A stretch of DNA of 33,944 nucleotides from Saprospiraceae bacterium (GCA_026993525.1 JALWSS010000226.1:1-33944); one strand, 5' to 3'; shown: positions 1-11,044, counted from the stretch's first letter. The notes: generated by a model not told the origin, from the sequence alone. Numbers and translations are program-made.

Positions 1-126
1 TACACCCTACACCCTACACCCTACACCCTACACCCTACACCCTACACCCTACACCCTACACCCTACACCCTACACCCTACACTCTACACTCTACACTCTA
101 CACCCTACACCCTACACCCTACACCC
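1..126. repeat. Tandem heptamer array (TACACCC)n, cut by the window edge
   Basis: Eighteen 7-bp units in perfect register. Units 1-11 are TACACCC, three units at 78-98 are TACACTC, and the last four (99-126) are TACACCC again. The array begins at or before base 1, so its true length is unknown. The same heptamer and the same TACACTC variant recur at 17672-17703, 17742-17775 and 31498-31530. The right end overlaps the 3' end of the neighbouring minus-strand gene and provides its stop codon. The form resembles the heptanucleotide short tandem repeats known from filamentous cyanobacteria; a shared origin is not implied. Confidence 0.95.
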
Positions 127-1171
127 TCAACAATTCAATGGCTTCCATCTCGGACCTGGTTTTGGTGATAGCTATTATTTTACCTTCAATAGAGTTCTCT
201 GCGTCATTGACCTTTTTAATGATGATATATTCTTTGGAAAATGGGTGGTAAAATAGTTGAGTCTTTTCAACCAGCGTTTCAACGGATGTGTATGGTGTGA
301 AACCCCGAAACCCTGATTCGGCCTCCGGGCTGTCTGGGTGAATGAACCCGACCAACCCGACGGGAGGTTTTTCCGGTGAAAAAATGGATAGCCTTACCAC
401 CACATTGAGTATTTTCGATTTCATAACCTCAAATACCCAATCGTCCTGTACAAGTTCTTCTATTGGTTTCCACTCCCTGGTTTTTAGTTGAAAAAATTGC
501 AATCCGCCCAGCCGCTTTTTGTATTGGAACATCGGGACGTCTTTGTAAATGAATCCTGGGTAATAAAATTCCTTGCCTGTTGCATGTCCGTATTCCAGTT
601 CCAGCAGCATGGTGAAAATGCCGGGGCTGAACTTGCTGTAATTCAGGTCATAGGCAGCTTCGAGTGATGCCAGTGTTTTGTTGCCTTCAAACATCACAGT
701 GAATGCCACCAATCGGGAGCCCTCTTTTACGATCAATAACCTGGCGGGAAAATTTTCCGAAGAATTATTCCTGAATATGTGGTTGGTCAGGCCGGGCACA
801 TTTTGCCACTTGTGTGCTTGCTTTTTGAATTGTATCCACAGGTTGTTTATCTCATTGTCGCAATAAAATTCCCGCACCTCATATTGGAAACGCTGTGAAT
901 TCCTTCGGAGCAATTTTCGCTTGCTCTTACTGAAAACGGGCGGGTTTACCGGAGCCCGCAGGTACAATCTGGCCGTAACGGGATGCTCGGGGGAGTAGCG
1001 GGCAGCTATGGCGGTTGCCATGTTCACCCCGGTCGGGAAGTAGCCGTTCTGCAGTGCCTCATCCAGCTCGGAACGGGACAAGCTCTTAAGGTGGTGTTGC
1101 TCAAAAAATGACGGGGTGTATTTTGACACTGCGATGGTTTTCCCTGGTTCGAGAGAGAATTCGTGCGGCAA
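119..1171 (-). CDS. ATE1/Bpt-like aminoacyl-tRNA-protein transferase family protein (GNAT fold)
   Basis: 350 aa from a TTG start. Residues about 40-95 contain a GYFPTG stretch followed by LYLRAPV and SKSKRKLLRRN. This resembles the segment before the catalytic half of arginyl/leucyl-tRNA-protein transferases (family pattern: hydrophobic strand, then SxSQRRxxRRN). At about residues 200-225 the YYPGFIYKDVPMFQYKKR stretch matches the family's YYLGYWI...MxYKxR block. Family members attach an amino acid to protein N-termini for N-degron degradation; that role here is inference. The usual N-terminal Cys cluster is absent, and about 100 C-terminal residues look unrelated to the family. The TTG lies about 17 bp beyond the terminator hairpin of the upstream giant gene, and no ribosome-binding site is obvious; a GTG 14 codons in is an alternative. 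The stop (TAG) lies inside the heptamer array. Confidence 0.6.
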   Translation of the reverse strand: MPHEFSLEPGKTIAVSKYTPSFFEQHHLKSLSRSELDEALQNGYFPTGVNMATAIAARYSPEHPVTARLYLRAPVNPPVFSKSKRKLLRRNSQRFQYEVREFYCDNEINNLWIQFKKQAHKWQNVPGLTNHIFRNNSSENFPARLLIVKEGSRLVAFTVMFEGNKTLASLEAAYDLNYSKFSPGIFTMLLELEYGHATGKEFYYPGFIYKDVPMFQYKKRLGGLQFFQLKTREWKPIEELVQDDWVFEVMKSKILNVVVRLSIFSPEKPPVGLVGFIHPDSPEAESGFRGFTPYTSVETLVEKTQLFYHPFSKEYIIIKKVNDAENSIEGKIIAITKTRSEMEAIELLRV

Positions 1172-1181
1172 TTTTGCGAAG

Positions 1182-1219
1182 AAAAAGAAAAACCGGAACC
1201 TGACAGTTCCGGTTTTTTT
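1182..1219 (-). terminator. Rho-independent terminator of the giant surface-protein gene
   Basis: An 11-bp perfect stem pairs 1189-1199 with 1206-1216 around a 6-nt loop. It is flanked by A-rich and T-rich tracts on both sides, so it could work in both directions. It begins about 22 bp after the stop of the giant minus-strand gene, and on that strand it is followed by a T-rich run. Confidence 0.85.
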
Positions 1220-1240
1220 AAAATCAAGGATGTCTCAGTG

Positions 1241-4200
1241 TTATGGTAATTTTTCGTTGATCACAAAATTGGCAAGGAGGTTAATGTTGTCCGGACTGGC
1301 CAGGATGGTGTGGAACAATAGTTTGCTCCGGTCGTTGTCGGGCCCCTGGTAGATGATTACCCCGTCCATGTTGAAATCTGTTGAAGTGTAGCCCTGGCCG
1401 ATGTAATTCATGAGCCCAAAGGTGTTGTCCGGAGCAGATGCAATGAAGAAAAATATATTCAGAATGTCATTGCCGGGGCCCTGGTACACAACTTTCCGGT
1501 CGGCATTGAGGTCGCCGGACCACAGCGCCCGCTGGCCGGCGTAGTTGATGGCCGGGTTGGTTCCGAAAACTTCGAAATTGCTGTCTTCGAAGTCTGTTGA
1601 GACAACGGTAGGGGTCAGGTGAACCGGTTGGTTGCTGGCCATGCCGAGGTGATTCCGGTGGCGTATGGCCACGAAATAATCACCACTGGGCACATTGGGG
1701 AAGAACACCGCCGAAGTGCCGTCCACGTCCACTGCGTCACCATCCCGTTGGAGCAGTGCAGAGCGGGTAGAGACGACCTCGTGTGCATCATCAACAGATC
1801 GCAACTCGATGAACACCCAGTCAACGATGGCGTTGTCGCCGCTGGTGAGCAAGACACTCGGGTCGATTGTTTCTCCACCGCACCCTATGACATGCTGGAA
1901 GGATGGGTTGTCAGTGAACGGTTCGGTCAGTGGGATCAATCCTTTTTTCCGAAGGTCATCCCGCATCAAGGTATTGTTGGTGCTTTCCAGGAGGCTGCCG
2001 TGAAGTTTTACCTTGATTTGTAGCCGGACGCCTATGCAGGTGGTTCCGGCGAGCGGGTCACAGGGGTCCCTGGGGTTGGACTCACTGCCGGCGGGGCCGT
2101 CCACGATGCCGTTGTGGTTGGCATCTTCCACGCCGTCGGGGATGCCGTCGTTGTCGGTGTCGGGGTCAGTGGGGTCGGTTTCTATGCCGAGTTCAAAGAT
2201 GCCGTTGTGGTTGGCGTCTTCCACGCCGTCCGGGATTCCGTCACCATCGCTGTCGGTGCGCAGCCAGTGGGTTTCGCCGTCGTCCATGATGCCGTTGCCG
2301 TTTTTGTCTTCGAGGGCATCGGGGATGCCGTCGCCATCGCTGTCGGTGTCTTTGTTGTTGGGTTTGGTGTCGCCGTCGTCGTCCACGTCGGGTTGGTTGT
2401 TGGTTTCGCCAAACTCTCCGTCAATGGCTCCGATGCTGAAAGGCGAGGTATCGGGATCGGGACCGTCTTCGGGTTTGCCGTCCTGGGTGGCGCCGTCACC
2501 TTCGGTAACGATGTAGCCCACCAGGTTATCCACCATTCCATCGCCGTTGGCATCGGTAAATACGTCAATCTGGTTGTCGCCGTCGAGGTCGAGATCGGCC
2601 AGGCCTATTTCCACGATGTCCGGGATGCCGTCGCCGTCGCCGTCGCCATCGAGGTAGTCAGGAGCGCCGTCGCCGTCCAGGTCTGCGCCCTGGTAGGCAC
2701 TGCCGTCGCCGTCGGTGTCTTCGGGGCGGCCGTCCTGCACGGCTCCGTCACCGTCGGTAATGACGAGGGGGTTGTTTTCGTAGAAGTCAGAGAAGCCGTT
2801 GCCGGTGGTGTCTTGTGCGAACAGCGAGTCGAGTTTTCCGTCGCCATCGGTATCTATGCCACCGGCTTCGATGAGGTCGGGTATGCCGTCGTTGTCGCTG
2901 TCTGTGTCGAGGAAGTTGGGGATTCCGTCGCCGTCTTTATCGGGGGCGCCGCTGTTGGGGCCATCGGTATAAACACCGCCGGTTATTTTGATGAGCACTT
3001 CCCCGGGCTGGTCAATTCCGAAAGAAGAGTCATCGTCGGGGTCGTAGAGGTCGTAGAAGCCATCTCCGTCGGCGTCCGGCAAGGAGGCCGCCACGCTGTC
3101 AATGGGATAGTCAATGTGCCCGTCGCCGTCGCTGTCAAGGCCACCGGCTTCGATGAGGTCTGGGGTACCGTCGTTGTCGCTGTCCTGGTCGAGGTAGTTG
3201 GGCACTCCGTCCTGGTCTCTGTCGGCTGTGGGTGAGAGGGGGTCGAAATCGGAGGAGGCCACGGGGTCGGGGTTGGTCTCATCGCCGTCCATGTCGTTGG
3301 CGATGCCGTCGTTGTCGAGGTCCCAGTCGGACTGGCCGAAGAGGTCCACGATGCCGTCACCGTTTTTGTCCTGGAAACCGGCTTCGATGATATCGGGTAT
3401 GCCGTCGTTGTCGCTGTCGAGGTCCTGTCGGTCCGGGATGCCATCGCCGTCGGTATCGGCGGTACCTTCCACATCATCGGGTATGCCGTCGTTGTCTTCG
3501 TCCAGATCGAAGAGGTCTGCCAGTCCGTCACCATCGGCGTCGTTTTCGTTGTAAACGGTGATTTTCTGGTACTTCAGGGTTGTATTGTTGCAGTAGTCGC
3601 TAAGGGACCAAACCCGGAGTACATACCCGTCGCAACCATCCAGGTAAGCCAGGTTGTCGGTGTAGCTGGCTTCCAGTCCGTCTGCGCAGTTGTCAGCTTC
3701 GTCAAACACATCGCCTGTGATGTTCAGGTCATTCCTGTCGGTGGCGCAGGTGATGGTCAGGTCAGCGGGTACGGTGAAGGTGGGTGGGGTGGTGTCTCTG
3801 AGGATAAAGCGCTGTACCAGGGTGGTGCTGTTGCCACATTCATCGGCGATGTACCAGGTCCTGGTGAACAAGGTGTCAGCGCCACAGTCGAAGCTGTACG
3901 GGCTGTCGGTAACCGTGATGGCCGTTGAGACGTCGCAGTTGTCCATTCCGACGATGTCAACACCCAGTACGGGCGGGTCGGGAATGGCGCTGCATTCCAC
4001 CTCCCGGTCAAATGGCAGGCTTCCTTCCACCACCAGGTAGGTCAGGGATTCGGCAGCATGCGTGCCGTCCAGGTAGTCCCACTCGTCAATTTTTACGGAG
4101 AAGGAGTTGGGCGTTACCGAAGCCACCCTGATGGTAGCCGGCGCACCGTCGTTGTTGGAGATGCCGCCGAGGATGACCACCGGGTTGTGGTAATCGAATT

Positions 4201-7200
4201 GCAGGTTTACCGTTAGGAAATTGTCTGTCACACTGATCTGACCCGTTTCGCCGAAGGCCTCACCATCGGCAAGTGTCAGCACTTGCCCTGCCTGCAGGGC
4301 CATGTAACCGGCACTTTCGTAACCGTGATTGGTCTCAGGATCCAGAGACGTTTCCTCCTGGCAGTAAATGGTGGCACTACTTCCGGTAAGGCCGGAATAG
4401 CGCATAGCCACCGGGTTGTTTTCGTTGAAAGTTTGCAGACAGGTGACAAAACCGGCGGGGCTGTAGGATTGCGCCAGCGAAAGAGATACCGGATCGCTGC
4501 TCACCAGTTTCTTGCCCACTTCCAATGGCAGGCCGGTAGTGTTCACACCTTCCTCTATGGCCATCCAGGCCACACTTTCCACGCCGTGTTTGCCGTCGCC
4601 GTTTTCCTGTTCCTGAATTCTGAGCTGGAATTGTTCAGTAGAAATGTTGCGCAAGCGAGTGACGACAGCTGAAGCGTCGTTGTTGGTCACTACCTGGGCA
4701 AAGACGATGGGCTTGGTGGCAAACTGCACGGGCAGCCGCACGGTCTTCCAGCGGTGGGTCACGTTTTCCATCACGCCGGCCACCATTCGCTTGCCGTTGG
4801 GCAGGGTGTAAATGCGGTAGATGTCAGGTGCGGTGGCATCCTGAATGGTCACGGTTTGCTGGTTGGACACGGAGTTGCCGCAGTAGTCCTGGGCCGTCCA
4901 TACCCGTGTGAGCAGGTAGCTGTAGATGGCGCAACTGTCCTGGCCCTGGTTGGATTGTTCGCTCATGGCCAGGGTTACCTGCTGGCAGTTTTCCCAGGCG
5001 TCCACGATGGGAGGCAGTGGTATCTCGTCGTCGCAGAAGACCATTTCATCCGGCGGGATGTTTTGCAGCACCGGCACTTCGGTGTCACCCAGGTCAATGG
5101 TTACGGTAGCGGTGGCACAGCAACTGGTGCCGTTGTTGCAAACCTGGTAGGTGAATTGGTCGGTTCCGCAAAAGGCGGAGTTGGGCGTGTAGATGAACTC
5201 CCCGTCGGCATCCATGTCTATGGTTCCGTTTTGCGGTGGTGTGGCAATGCTGTACGTCGGATTGACCACGCTGCTGTCGTTGTCCGAAACATTGTCGAAG
5301 AAAAACAAACCCGGGCAGGCCGAGGTGTAGAGGTCGTCAGTGGGCTGCGGGGCCTCTGAGGTGCGTTTCTGCACTGCGTTGCTCAGCACCCAGGCCGAAC
5401 AGGGTGATCTGCGGGCTTTGCGCCGGAATTCGGTGGTAACATTTATGGTGCCCGGGCTGAGCGTATCTGCATTTGCTCCGGCAATGTCCTGCCAGGCGGT
5501 CCATCCGCCCATGCCGTCGCTTTCCCGCTTTTCCCATTGAAATTCTGCCGTGCCTCCTGTGCCGCCAAAAGGTTGCGACAGCGAGGTGATGGTACCGGCC
5601 GGTATGTTGCTGCAAAGGTCTTCCTCACCGCTGATGGTGCCTCCCTGTGTGTAGTTTCCGACGATGCTCAGGCTCGTGTCGGCATAGCCAAAGCAGAAAC
5701 TGTCCTGTACGGTGAGGTAGATGGTATGGCTGCCACCGTTGGCAAAGCTCACACTGTGCGGCCCCGCTCCGGTAGCCGTTTGCGGCGTGGCGCCGCTACC
5801 AAAATTCCAGGTAAAGGTATAGGGCCCGCTGCCGCCGGATACCGTTCCGGAAACGCTGACTGCCGAGCCGGTGCATACCTCCGTGGGGCTCGCCTGGATG
5901 GCTGCATCCAGGCTGGAGGGCTCGGTAAGCGTCACCGAACCCCAGGCCTGTTCGCATTCCTGTCCGGTATAGCGGAGCCGGATATCGTAAACACCACCGG
6001 CCAATCCACCGTAGCTAAACGGAGGAGCTGACCAGGTGGTGCCACCGTCAATGCTTCCTTCAATGGTGGTGCCGGGAGGATAATTCGTGGTTATGTTGAT
6101 GGTGCCATCGGAAACATTGCAAGTGGATGGATCTGTAGATGTGAGGTTGGTAACAACGATTTGTGGCCGCACCTGCCATTGCAGGGTGTCGGCAGCGGGG
6201 CAGCCGTTGAGGTCGGTTGTCAGAATGACGGTGACGGTTGTGGAGGCCACGGTGTTGGGCACGTTGAAGCTGACGGCGTGGGGACCGGCTCCTGAGGCCG
6301 TTTGCGGGCTGGCAAACTGCCCGAAATTCCAGCTGAATGTGGTTCCGTTTGCCGAAGGAGCAGCTTCAAAAGTGTACTGGATGAGCTCGCAGAGGTAGCC
6401 GTTGTCGGTGGCCGGGAATGTGGCTATCATCGCCGTTGGCAATGGCTTCACGGTTTTCACCACGGTGTTGGAATTGATCCAGGCCTGGCAAGGCGAGCGC
6501 TGGGCCTGCCGGCGATACCAGGTGGTCTGGGCAATGGGTGCCGGATCCCAGGTGGTGCCTGTAGCACCGGTGATCGTTGACCAGGTTGCACCCGAATCCG
6601 TGCTTTTCTGCCAGCGGTAAACGATGGTTCCGTCCACCCCGCCACTGGGCAGTGCCAGGCTGCTGACCGGTGCCGGATCATAAGCACCGCATTGCACTTC
6701 ATCACCTGAGATGTAGCCCCCGTTGGTGAAATTGTTCACCACCATTTTGGTGACGCCCGCCGTGTACACCCATGCGCTGCAGGGATTTCTCCGGGCCCCT
6801 CTTCTGTATTGTGTCGTCAGAATGATGGGCGGTGGGTTGAAGGTTTCCGCATTGGCGCCGGGCACATCCACCCAGGTGCTGCCGCCATCCGTACTTTTTT
6901 GCCATTGGTATTCCAGTGAGCCACCCTGCCCGCCGGATGGTGCTACGGTACTTCCAATGAGTTGCGGGTCGAAAGAGCCACATTTTGTTTCCGTTCCGGA
7001 AATGCTGCCGGCATCGGTGAAGTTGTTCACCACGGTTTTGATGACGGGTTCAGTGTACAGGTAGCTGGCGCAAGACGATCGCCGGGCGCCCCTCCGGAAC
7101 CAGGTGGTCAGGCTGATGCTGCCCGGGTCGTAGCTGTCGGTGTTGGCACCGGGGATGTCCGTCCAGGTGGCGCCATCGTCGGTACTTTTTTGCCATTGGT

Positions 7201-10200
7201 ATTCTGCTGCCCCCGCATTGCCGCCTGATGGAAGGATCACATTGGTGATGGGTGCCGGATCGTAAGTGTCGCAACTGATCTCAGCCCCACTGATGGTCCC
7301 GGCATTGGTAAAGTTCTGGACAAAAGTTTTCTGAACGACGTTGGAGTAAACCCAATCCAGACAGGGTACCAGCCTGGCACCCCTGCGGTACCAGGTAGTT
7401 TGCGAAATCGTTGGCGGATCGTAGGTGGCACTTTGTGCGCCCGTTATGGTTGACCAGTTGGCGCCTGCGTCGGTGCTGTATTGCCACCGGTATTCGGTGG
7501 TGCCGGCTCCTCCACCTGAAGGGCCGCTCACTTCGCCGATCAATGCCGGGTCGTAACTGGCCACACACTGGGATTCATCCCCGTTGATGGTACCTCCGTC
7601 GGTGTAATTGCTCGAAGAGGCAACATTCATGACAGCAGTTGTGGTGCAGCCGGATGCCGAAGAAAGGGTAACGGCATAAGTGCCGGCCAGCAGGTTGGTG
7701 CGGTCACCGGTCAGGCTGGCCAGGTCGGCAATCTGATCCGGCGTCAATGCCACATTTTTGTAATACCTGACATCGTCCATCAAGCCGTTGTAATAGGTAT
7801 TGCCGCCGTTCAGAACGGAACCGGAGATGGAGTTGCCGATGCCACCGTTGTTGCCGTGGTTCTTCACCTTGGAAAGACCGGTGTGAATGGTTGGCGAAGG
7901 CACGCCATCGAGGTAAACGGTAAAATCTCCATCGTCAAAAACCACGGCCACGTGGTGCCATTGTCCGTCATCCGGCACAACGTGCGTGGCGTCGGAATAC
8001 AGCGGAGAGCTGCTTTTGACGCCGGCGTGCAGGATGTTGTTGGACAGGCGGATGGCCATGCCCTTGCCGCCCGATGAGCCCCCTTCGTCAAACAAGGTTT
8101 GAATGCCGTTGAGCTTGTTGGGTTTGAACCACAGCGCTACCGTAGCTTTGGTAAATTTCTTTTCCATGAACCCATTGTCAACACTGTAGCGAACGTAGGT
8201 GCTGCCGTTGAAGTAGATCGAATACCTGCCCTGCACACAATCACGGGAGTAAATGGGGTACCCGTGGATGCCATTGTTGTGGTTTACATTTCCGGAAACA
8301 TCGTCGGTGCTTTGTTCAAAAGTCCACCAGGCGGTTTCGGGCATGTCGCTCCACCGGAAGCTCAACGGCACATCGGTGGCCTGCGGTGAAACATCTATTG
8401 CTCCGCCACCGGAGCCGCAGTTTTCATCGGTTACGGTGTAGTTGCCCACGAGGATGGGCCCGCAGTCGTCGTCTTCGCAATCTGTCAGGCCGTCGAAGTC
8501 GTCGTCGCGGCCGTTGTAGCATATTTCCGGATAGGCAATGGGCGCCATTGCCGAGCCGGGAATGATGTTCCAACTGCTGTTGGAGGGCGTTTTCCACCAG
8601 ACCTGGAAATGGTCGCCGCCGCCACCCTCTTTGTGGAGCAATTCCACATAGTATTTGTTGCCCGCCACCAGGCTTACCGGAGCCGAGGTCTGCTCGCTGT
8701 ATTTGGTGTGCTGGTTGACGCTGGTGTACCCCGGCACCTCGCAGATGACCGATTTGTTCAGGAAAGAAGAATCTGTGCTGAGGTACAGCCGGCAATTGTC
8801 GTCACCGGTCACGTTGAAAGTGTAAGTCCCGCTTTCTGGAGGCACGATGTAGCCATAGACCCTGGTTCCGTAATTGTTGTCGTAATTGTTGGGGCCCTGG
8901 AAAGAATAGATGTAGCCCGTTTCATTGTACTTGTTGGGGTAGTTGCGGTTGGTGACAAGGTCTTTGATTTTCGTTCCGGAAATGTTTCCCCACCGCTCAT
9001 AAGTCAGACCTCCGATGCCCGCATCAATGGTGTTGGGGCAGTCAACCTTTGTCAAAGAAACGGCATCGATGGCCACACCAACGCCCTGCCTCGAGTTAGT
9101 GAAGATAAAGCTGCTGATGGGGTCCTGGATGTTGTAGGTGAAGGTGTATTCACAGAGTGTCCAGCTCAGGTTGTTCCAACTGTCGCTGGAGGGGATTGCC
9201 CATGCGAATACCGGTTTGAACCCGCTCACGAAGTCGAATTCCATGTTGAGCACTGCCGGGTGTTGCGGCTCGGTGCCACCATCGGGCAAGCCGTTGTTGG
9301 CCAGTGAGGCCGTCCAGGCTGCGGCGTAAAAACAGAAGCGGTAGGTCTGACCGTCTTCCAAAACTAGGTTGTTCGAGAAGTCCACGTCGGCAACGTAGCA
9401 ATCACCGTCACTGGGTATCCACACGAAGTAATCGCCTTCCGGGTTGTTGACCAGGTCGGCCTGATCGTTTATGTAATACATGTATTTGGATGAAATGGCC
9501 ACCATCCAGGGTTCGATGGAGGTCACATCACCATCGGACATGGCTTTGGCCGGCGAGCCTTCCAAAGTGACGGGGAAGGAACTGACGTTGGATTCTTCAA
9601 ACCCACCGTTGGGCACCATGTTGTCAGAACAACCACAGCCCAGCGGGTAGTCGGTGCCACCCAGGGGGTCAATTTGTTTGAAACAGAAATCGTCGGCAAA
9701 GAGGTAGGTCGAAGAAGAGCCGGATTTGTAACCGCCCACTTCCGCAATGACGGCGCCTGCCGGTGCTTTTCCCTTCAGGGAAAACTGGCGGTACACCACA
9801 TCGTATTCGAGAATGGGTTGCAAAATGCTGGAAAGCGTCTGGTTGTTCACGTCTTTCCATTCCACGTACAACTCGGCGTAGTTGGGCACCCCGCCCACTT
9901 TGGCCCATGCCGTCAATTCATAGGTCTGCCCTTCGAGAACAGCCAGCCGCTGGAAAAAAGTAGCGCCGTTGCTGACAATTTTAACGGCAGAATTTCCCGT
10001 AAAGGCATCCGAAGTATTGCTTACCGTACCGCCCGCTATGAGCCAGTTGTCCATGTTGTTTTCGAAGCCCTCGTTGTGAATCAGGATACATTCTCCCATC
10101 GGCGGAGTTTCTTCAGAAAGGCAGAATTCATCCACTTTGAGGTAGGTTCCGCCAAACTTGAGGGCATAAACCTGGATGTAATACGAACCGGCCGGCGCCG

Positions 10201-10714
10201 TGGCACTAACCTGGTACATGGAGTAGGCCGAGGTGCTGGTTACGTTAACGGTGTTTTCACTGATGAGGGATCCGCCGGAATCGTAAAACCTCAGTGCGAG
10301 GATGGAGCTCCAGGTGTTGGAACTTCGTTTTGCGTAGGCTTTTACGGTGTACACACTGCCGGGGAGGATGCCGGTTTTGGTTTGTGAAACGTAAGCGTAA
10401 AAACCCTTCAGTTCGGCAGCCGAACTTCCCGACCATGCATCGCCGGTGGTGATGACGTAGCCGTATTTGTACCAATCGGAAAAGCCGGACTCGAAGCCGG
10501 TGTTGGCCAGAAGAATACAGGGCGGTGGAAGCGCCAGTGCAGCGGCTTTGGCTGACAGCGAATGTTCGAATGCGCGGGAAAGCTTGTGACAGGCTTCTGT
10601 AGTGAAATGCCCTGTGGTCATGCCGGGGTCTTTTGCCTGTGCTGTGGAGAGCATCCCTGCAAAAAACACGGCAACGACAGCGGTTTTACGCGCCAGTTTG
10701 TTCAAGACATCCAT
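1241..10714 (-). CDS. Giant modular secreted/surface protein (adhesin-like), 3157 aa
   Basis: ATG start, signal peptide at residues 1-27 ending TAQA. Approximate domains in order: three CBM_4_9/galactose-binding-like modules (70-560); PA14 (568-722); a DDDFDG-type metal-binding motif (729-753); a SprB-like repeat (759-1030) split by a LamG/concanavalin domain (about 794-1001); four ~95-aa Ig-like repeats (1039-1425) with W[QK]xSTD and TTWxRRxAR signatures; PKD; SprB repeat; PKD; a fifth ~95-aa repeat (1685-1788); a cadherin/Ig-like module; HYR-like modules interrupted by a threefold repeat (about 1962-2235); thrombospondin type 3 repeats (about 2385-2890) rich in DxDxDGxxD; and a C-terminal region with two dockerin-like halves (about 3075-3157). 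The likely role is calcium-stabilised adhesion or polysaccharide binding outside the cell (inference). It has no recognisable type A T9SS sorting domain, unlike its two cargo neighbours. Export by T9SS is likely from the domain set but not shown. Confidence 0.9.
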   Translation of the reverse strand: MDVLNKLARKTAVVAVFFAGMLSTAQAKDPGMTTGHFTTEACHKLSRAFEHSLSAKAAALALPPPCILLANTGFESGFSDWYKYGYVITTGDAWSGSSAAELKGFYAYVSQTKTGILPGSVYTVKAYAKRSSNTWSSILALRFYDSGGSLISENTVNVTSTSAYSMYQVSATAPAGSYYIQVYALKFGGTYLKVDEFCLSEETPPMGECILIHNEGFENNMDNWLIAGGTVSNTSDAFTGNSAVKIVSNGATFFQRLAVLEGQTYELTAWAKVGGVPNYAELYVEWKDVNNQTLSSILQPILEYDVVYRQFSLKGKAPAGAVIAEVGGYKSGSSSTYLFADDFCFKQIDPLGGTDYPLGCGCSDNMVPNGGFEESNVSSFPVTLEGSPAKAMSDGDVTSIEPWMVAISSKYMYYINDQADLVNNPEGDYFVWIPSDGDCYVADVDFSNNLVLEDGQTYRFCFYAAAWTASLANNGLPDGGTEPQHPAVLNMEFDFVSGFKPVFAWAIPSSDSWNNLSWTLCEYTFTYNIQDPISSFIFTNSRQGVGVAIDAVSLTKVDCPNTIDAGIGGLTYERWGNISGTKIKDLVTNRNYPNKYNETGYIYSFQGPNNYDNNYGTRVYGYIVPPESGTYTFNVTGDDNCRLYLSTDSSFLNKSVICEVPGYTSVNQHTKYSEQTSAPVSLVAGNKYYVELLHKEGGGGDHFQVWWKTPSNSSWNIIPGSAMAPIAYPEICYNGRDDDFDGLTDCEDDDCGPILVGNYTVTDENCGSGGGAIDVSPQATDVPLSFRWSDMPETAWWTFEQSTDDVSGNVNHNNGIHGYPIYSRDCVQGRYSIYFNGSTYVRYSVDNGFMEKKFTKATVALWFKPNKLNGIQTLFDEGGSSGGKGMAIRLSNNILHAGVKSSSPLYSDATHVVPDDGQWHHVAVVFDDGDFTVYLDGVPSPTIHTGLSKVKNHGNNGGIGNSISGSVLNGGNTYYNGLMDDVRYYKNVALTPDQIADLASLTGDRTNLLAGTYAVTLSSASGCTTTAVMNVASSSNYTDGGTINGDESQCVASYDPALIGEVSGPSGGGAGTTEYRWQYSTDAGANWSTITGAQSATYDPPTISQTTWYRRGARLVPCLDWVYSNVVQKTFVQNFTNAGTISGAEISCDTYDPAPITNVILPSGGNAGAAEYQWQKSTDDGATWTDIPGANTDSYDPGSISLTTWFRRGARRSSCASYLYTEPVIKTVVNNFTDAGSISGTETKCGSFDPQLIGSTVAPSGGQGGSLEYQWQKSTDGGSTWVDVPGANAETFNPPPIILTTQYRRGARRNPCSAWVYTAGVTKMVVNNFTNGGYISGDEVQCGAYDPAPVSSLALPSGGVDGTIVYRWQKSTDSGATWSTITGATGTTWDPAPIAQTTWYRRQAQRSPCQAWINSNTVVKTVKPLPTAMIATFPATDNGYLCELIQYTFEAAPSANGTTFSWNFGQFASPQTASGAGPHAVSFNVPNTVASTTVTVILTTDLNGCPAADTLQWQVRPQIVVTNLTSTDPSTCNVSDGTINITTNYPPGTTIEGSIDGGTTWSAPPFSYGGLAGGVYDIRLRYTGQECEQAWGSVTLTEPSSLDAAIQASPTEVCTGSAVSVSGTVSGGSGPYTFTWNFGSGATPQTATGAGPHSVSFANGGSHTIYLTVQDSFCFGYADTSLSIVGNYTQGGTISGEEDLCSNIPAGTITSLSQPFGGTGGTAEFQWEKRESDGMGGWTAWQDIAGANADTLSPGTINVTTEFRRKARRSPCSAWVLSNAVQKRTSEAPQPTDDLYTSACPGLFFFDNVSDNDSSVVNPTYSIATPPQNGTIDMDADGEFIYTPNSAFCGTDQFTYQVCNNGTSCCATATVTIDLGDTEVPVLQNIPPDEMVFCDDEIPLPPIVDAWENCQQVTLAMSEQSNQGQDSCAIYSYLLTRVWTAQDYCGNSVSNQQTVTIQDATAPDIYRIYTLPNGKRMVAGVMENVTHRWKTVRLPVQFATKPIVFAQVVTNNDASAVVTRLRNISTEQFQLRIQEQENGDGKHGVESVAWMAIEEGVNTTGLPLEVGKKLVSSDPVSLSLAQSYSPAGFVTCLQTFNENNPVAMRYSGLTGSSATIYCQEETSLDPETNHGYESAGYMALQAGQVLTLADGEAFGETGQISVTDNFLTVNLQFDYHNPVVILGGISNNDGAPATIRVASVTPNSFSVKIDEWDYLDGTHAAESLTYLVVEGSLPFDREVECSAIPDPPVLGVDIVGMDNCDVSTAITVTDSPYSFDCGADTLFTRTWYIADECGNSTTLVQRFILRDTTPPTFTVPADLTITCATDRNDLNITGDVFDEADNCADGLEASYTDNLAYLDGCDGYVLRVWSLSDYCNNTTLKYQKITVYNENDADGDGLADLFDLDEDNDGIPDDVEGTADTDGDGIPDRQDLDSDNDGIPDIIEAGFQDKNGDGIVDLFGQSDWDLDNDGIANDMDGDETNPDPVASSDFDPLSPTADRDQDGVPNYLDQDSDNDGTPDLIEAGGLDSDGDGHIDYPIDSVAASLPDADGDGFYDLYDPDDDSSFGIDQPGEVLIKITGGVYTDGPNSGAPDKDGDGIPNFLDTDSDNDGIPDLIEAGGIDTDGDGKLDSLFAQDTTGNGFSDFYENNPLVITDGDGAVQDGRPEDTDGDGSAYQGADLDGDGAPDYLDGDGDGDGIPDIVEIGLADLDLDGDNQIDVFTDANGDGMVDNLVGYIVTEGDGATQDGKPEDGPDPDTSPFSIGAIDGEFGETNNQPDVDDDGDTKPNNKDTDSDGDGIPDALEDKNGNGIMDDGETHWLRTDSDGDGIPDGVEDANHNGIFELGIETDPTDPDTDNDGIPDGVEDANHNGIVDGPAGSESNPRDPCDPLAGTTCIGVRLQIKVKLHGSLLESTNNTLMRDDLRKKGLIPLTEPFTDNPSFQHVIGCGGETIDPSVLLTSGDNAIVDWVFIELRSVDDAHEVVSTRSALLQRDGDAVDVDGTSAVFFPNVPSGDYFVAIRHRNHLGMASNQPVHLTPTVVSTDFEDSNFEVFGTNPAINYAGQRALWSGDLNADRKVVYQGPGNDILNIFFFIASAPDNTFGLMNYIGQGYTSTDFNMDGVIIYQGPDNDRSKLLFHTILASPDNINLLANFVINEKLP
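2040..3545 (-). repeat. Low-complexity DNA encoding thrombospondin type 3 repeats
   Basis: About 1.5 kb of trinucleotide-biased DNA encodes calcium-binding TSP3 repeats. A recurrent unit reads [15 protein letters not shown], then an aspartate-rich DGDG segment; two near-identical copies of [11 protein letters not shown] lie near the C-terminal end. Codon repetition (GAC/GAT, GGC, GAC) leaves long frames open on the opposite strand, which are artefacts. Direct repeats of this kind are plausible sites of copy-number change. Confidence 0.9.
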
Positions 10715-11044
10715 AGTTTTTGTCGAGGGGGGTAGCGGTTTTTGTAAATGTGAACGGATGGCGTTTTTCCGGAATGTTTCCCGGAATTGTCATTCGCCAC
10801 GGTGTCTGTTTCGTTAGCGCCTCGCCTTTTTTCGTCGTCTCAATGTTGGCCCGAAGGGCCGAAGAAGGCGAGTGAGACCAAACACAAAAGCCCCGGTGAA
10901 TCAGCAGGCTCTTGCCACCAACAGGGTTAAAGCATTCTGAAATTTTGGGTTGCAGTAGTGTTATTTATGAAATGCAGGAGGGCGGGAAGGAGCGGGGGTT
11001 GGGTGTGTATTGTTGAGAAGGGCAAAGCTTGTACCAAAAGAAGG
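10715..11044. other. Intergenic region upstream of the giant gene
   Basis: No gene was recognised. The region holds the nested inverted repeats at 10821-10878 and presumably the promoter of the giant gene, but no clear TTG / TAnnTTTG pair was found on the minus strand. Bases 10880-11044 show nothing further. Confidence 0.5.
10821..10878 (-). promoter_or_regulatory. Interleaved inverted repeats, possible leader pseudoknot or switch
   Basis: Read on the minus strand, the order is GTCTCA (A), CTCGCCTTCTTCG (B), a GGCCC-TTC-GGGCC hairpin, TGAGAC (A'), then CGAAAAAAGGCGAG (B'). A pairs with A' (6 bp), and B pairs with B' (8 bp, then 4 bp past a small internal loop). Because the arms interleave as A-B-A'-B', they can form an H-type pseudoknot or two mutually exclusive stems. 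The element ends about 107 nt before the giant gene's ATG, so it would lie in its leader if transcription begins upstream. Function is inferred from pairing only. Confidence 0.4.

Noticed and set aside
1-126. Telomere-like repeat at a linear replicon end
   Set aside because: The same heptamer appears at internal sites (17.7 and 31.5 kb), and the array ends at the window edge only because of where the window was cut.
2114-3235. 373-aa plus-strand open frame, rich in Val and Gly
   Set aside because: It is the antisense of the DGDG-rich TSP3 repeats; the biased codons of the real gene remove stops on the other strand.
9674-10387. 237-aa plus-strand open frame
   Set aside because: Antisense to the signal-peptide-proximal CBM-like part of the giant gene; no family features.
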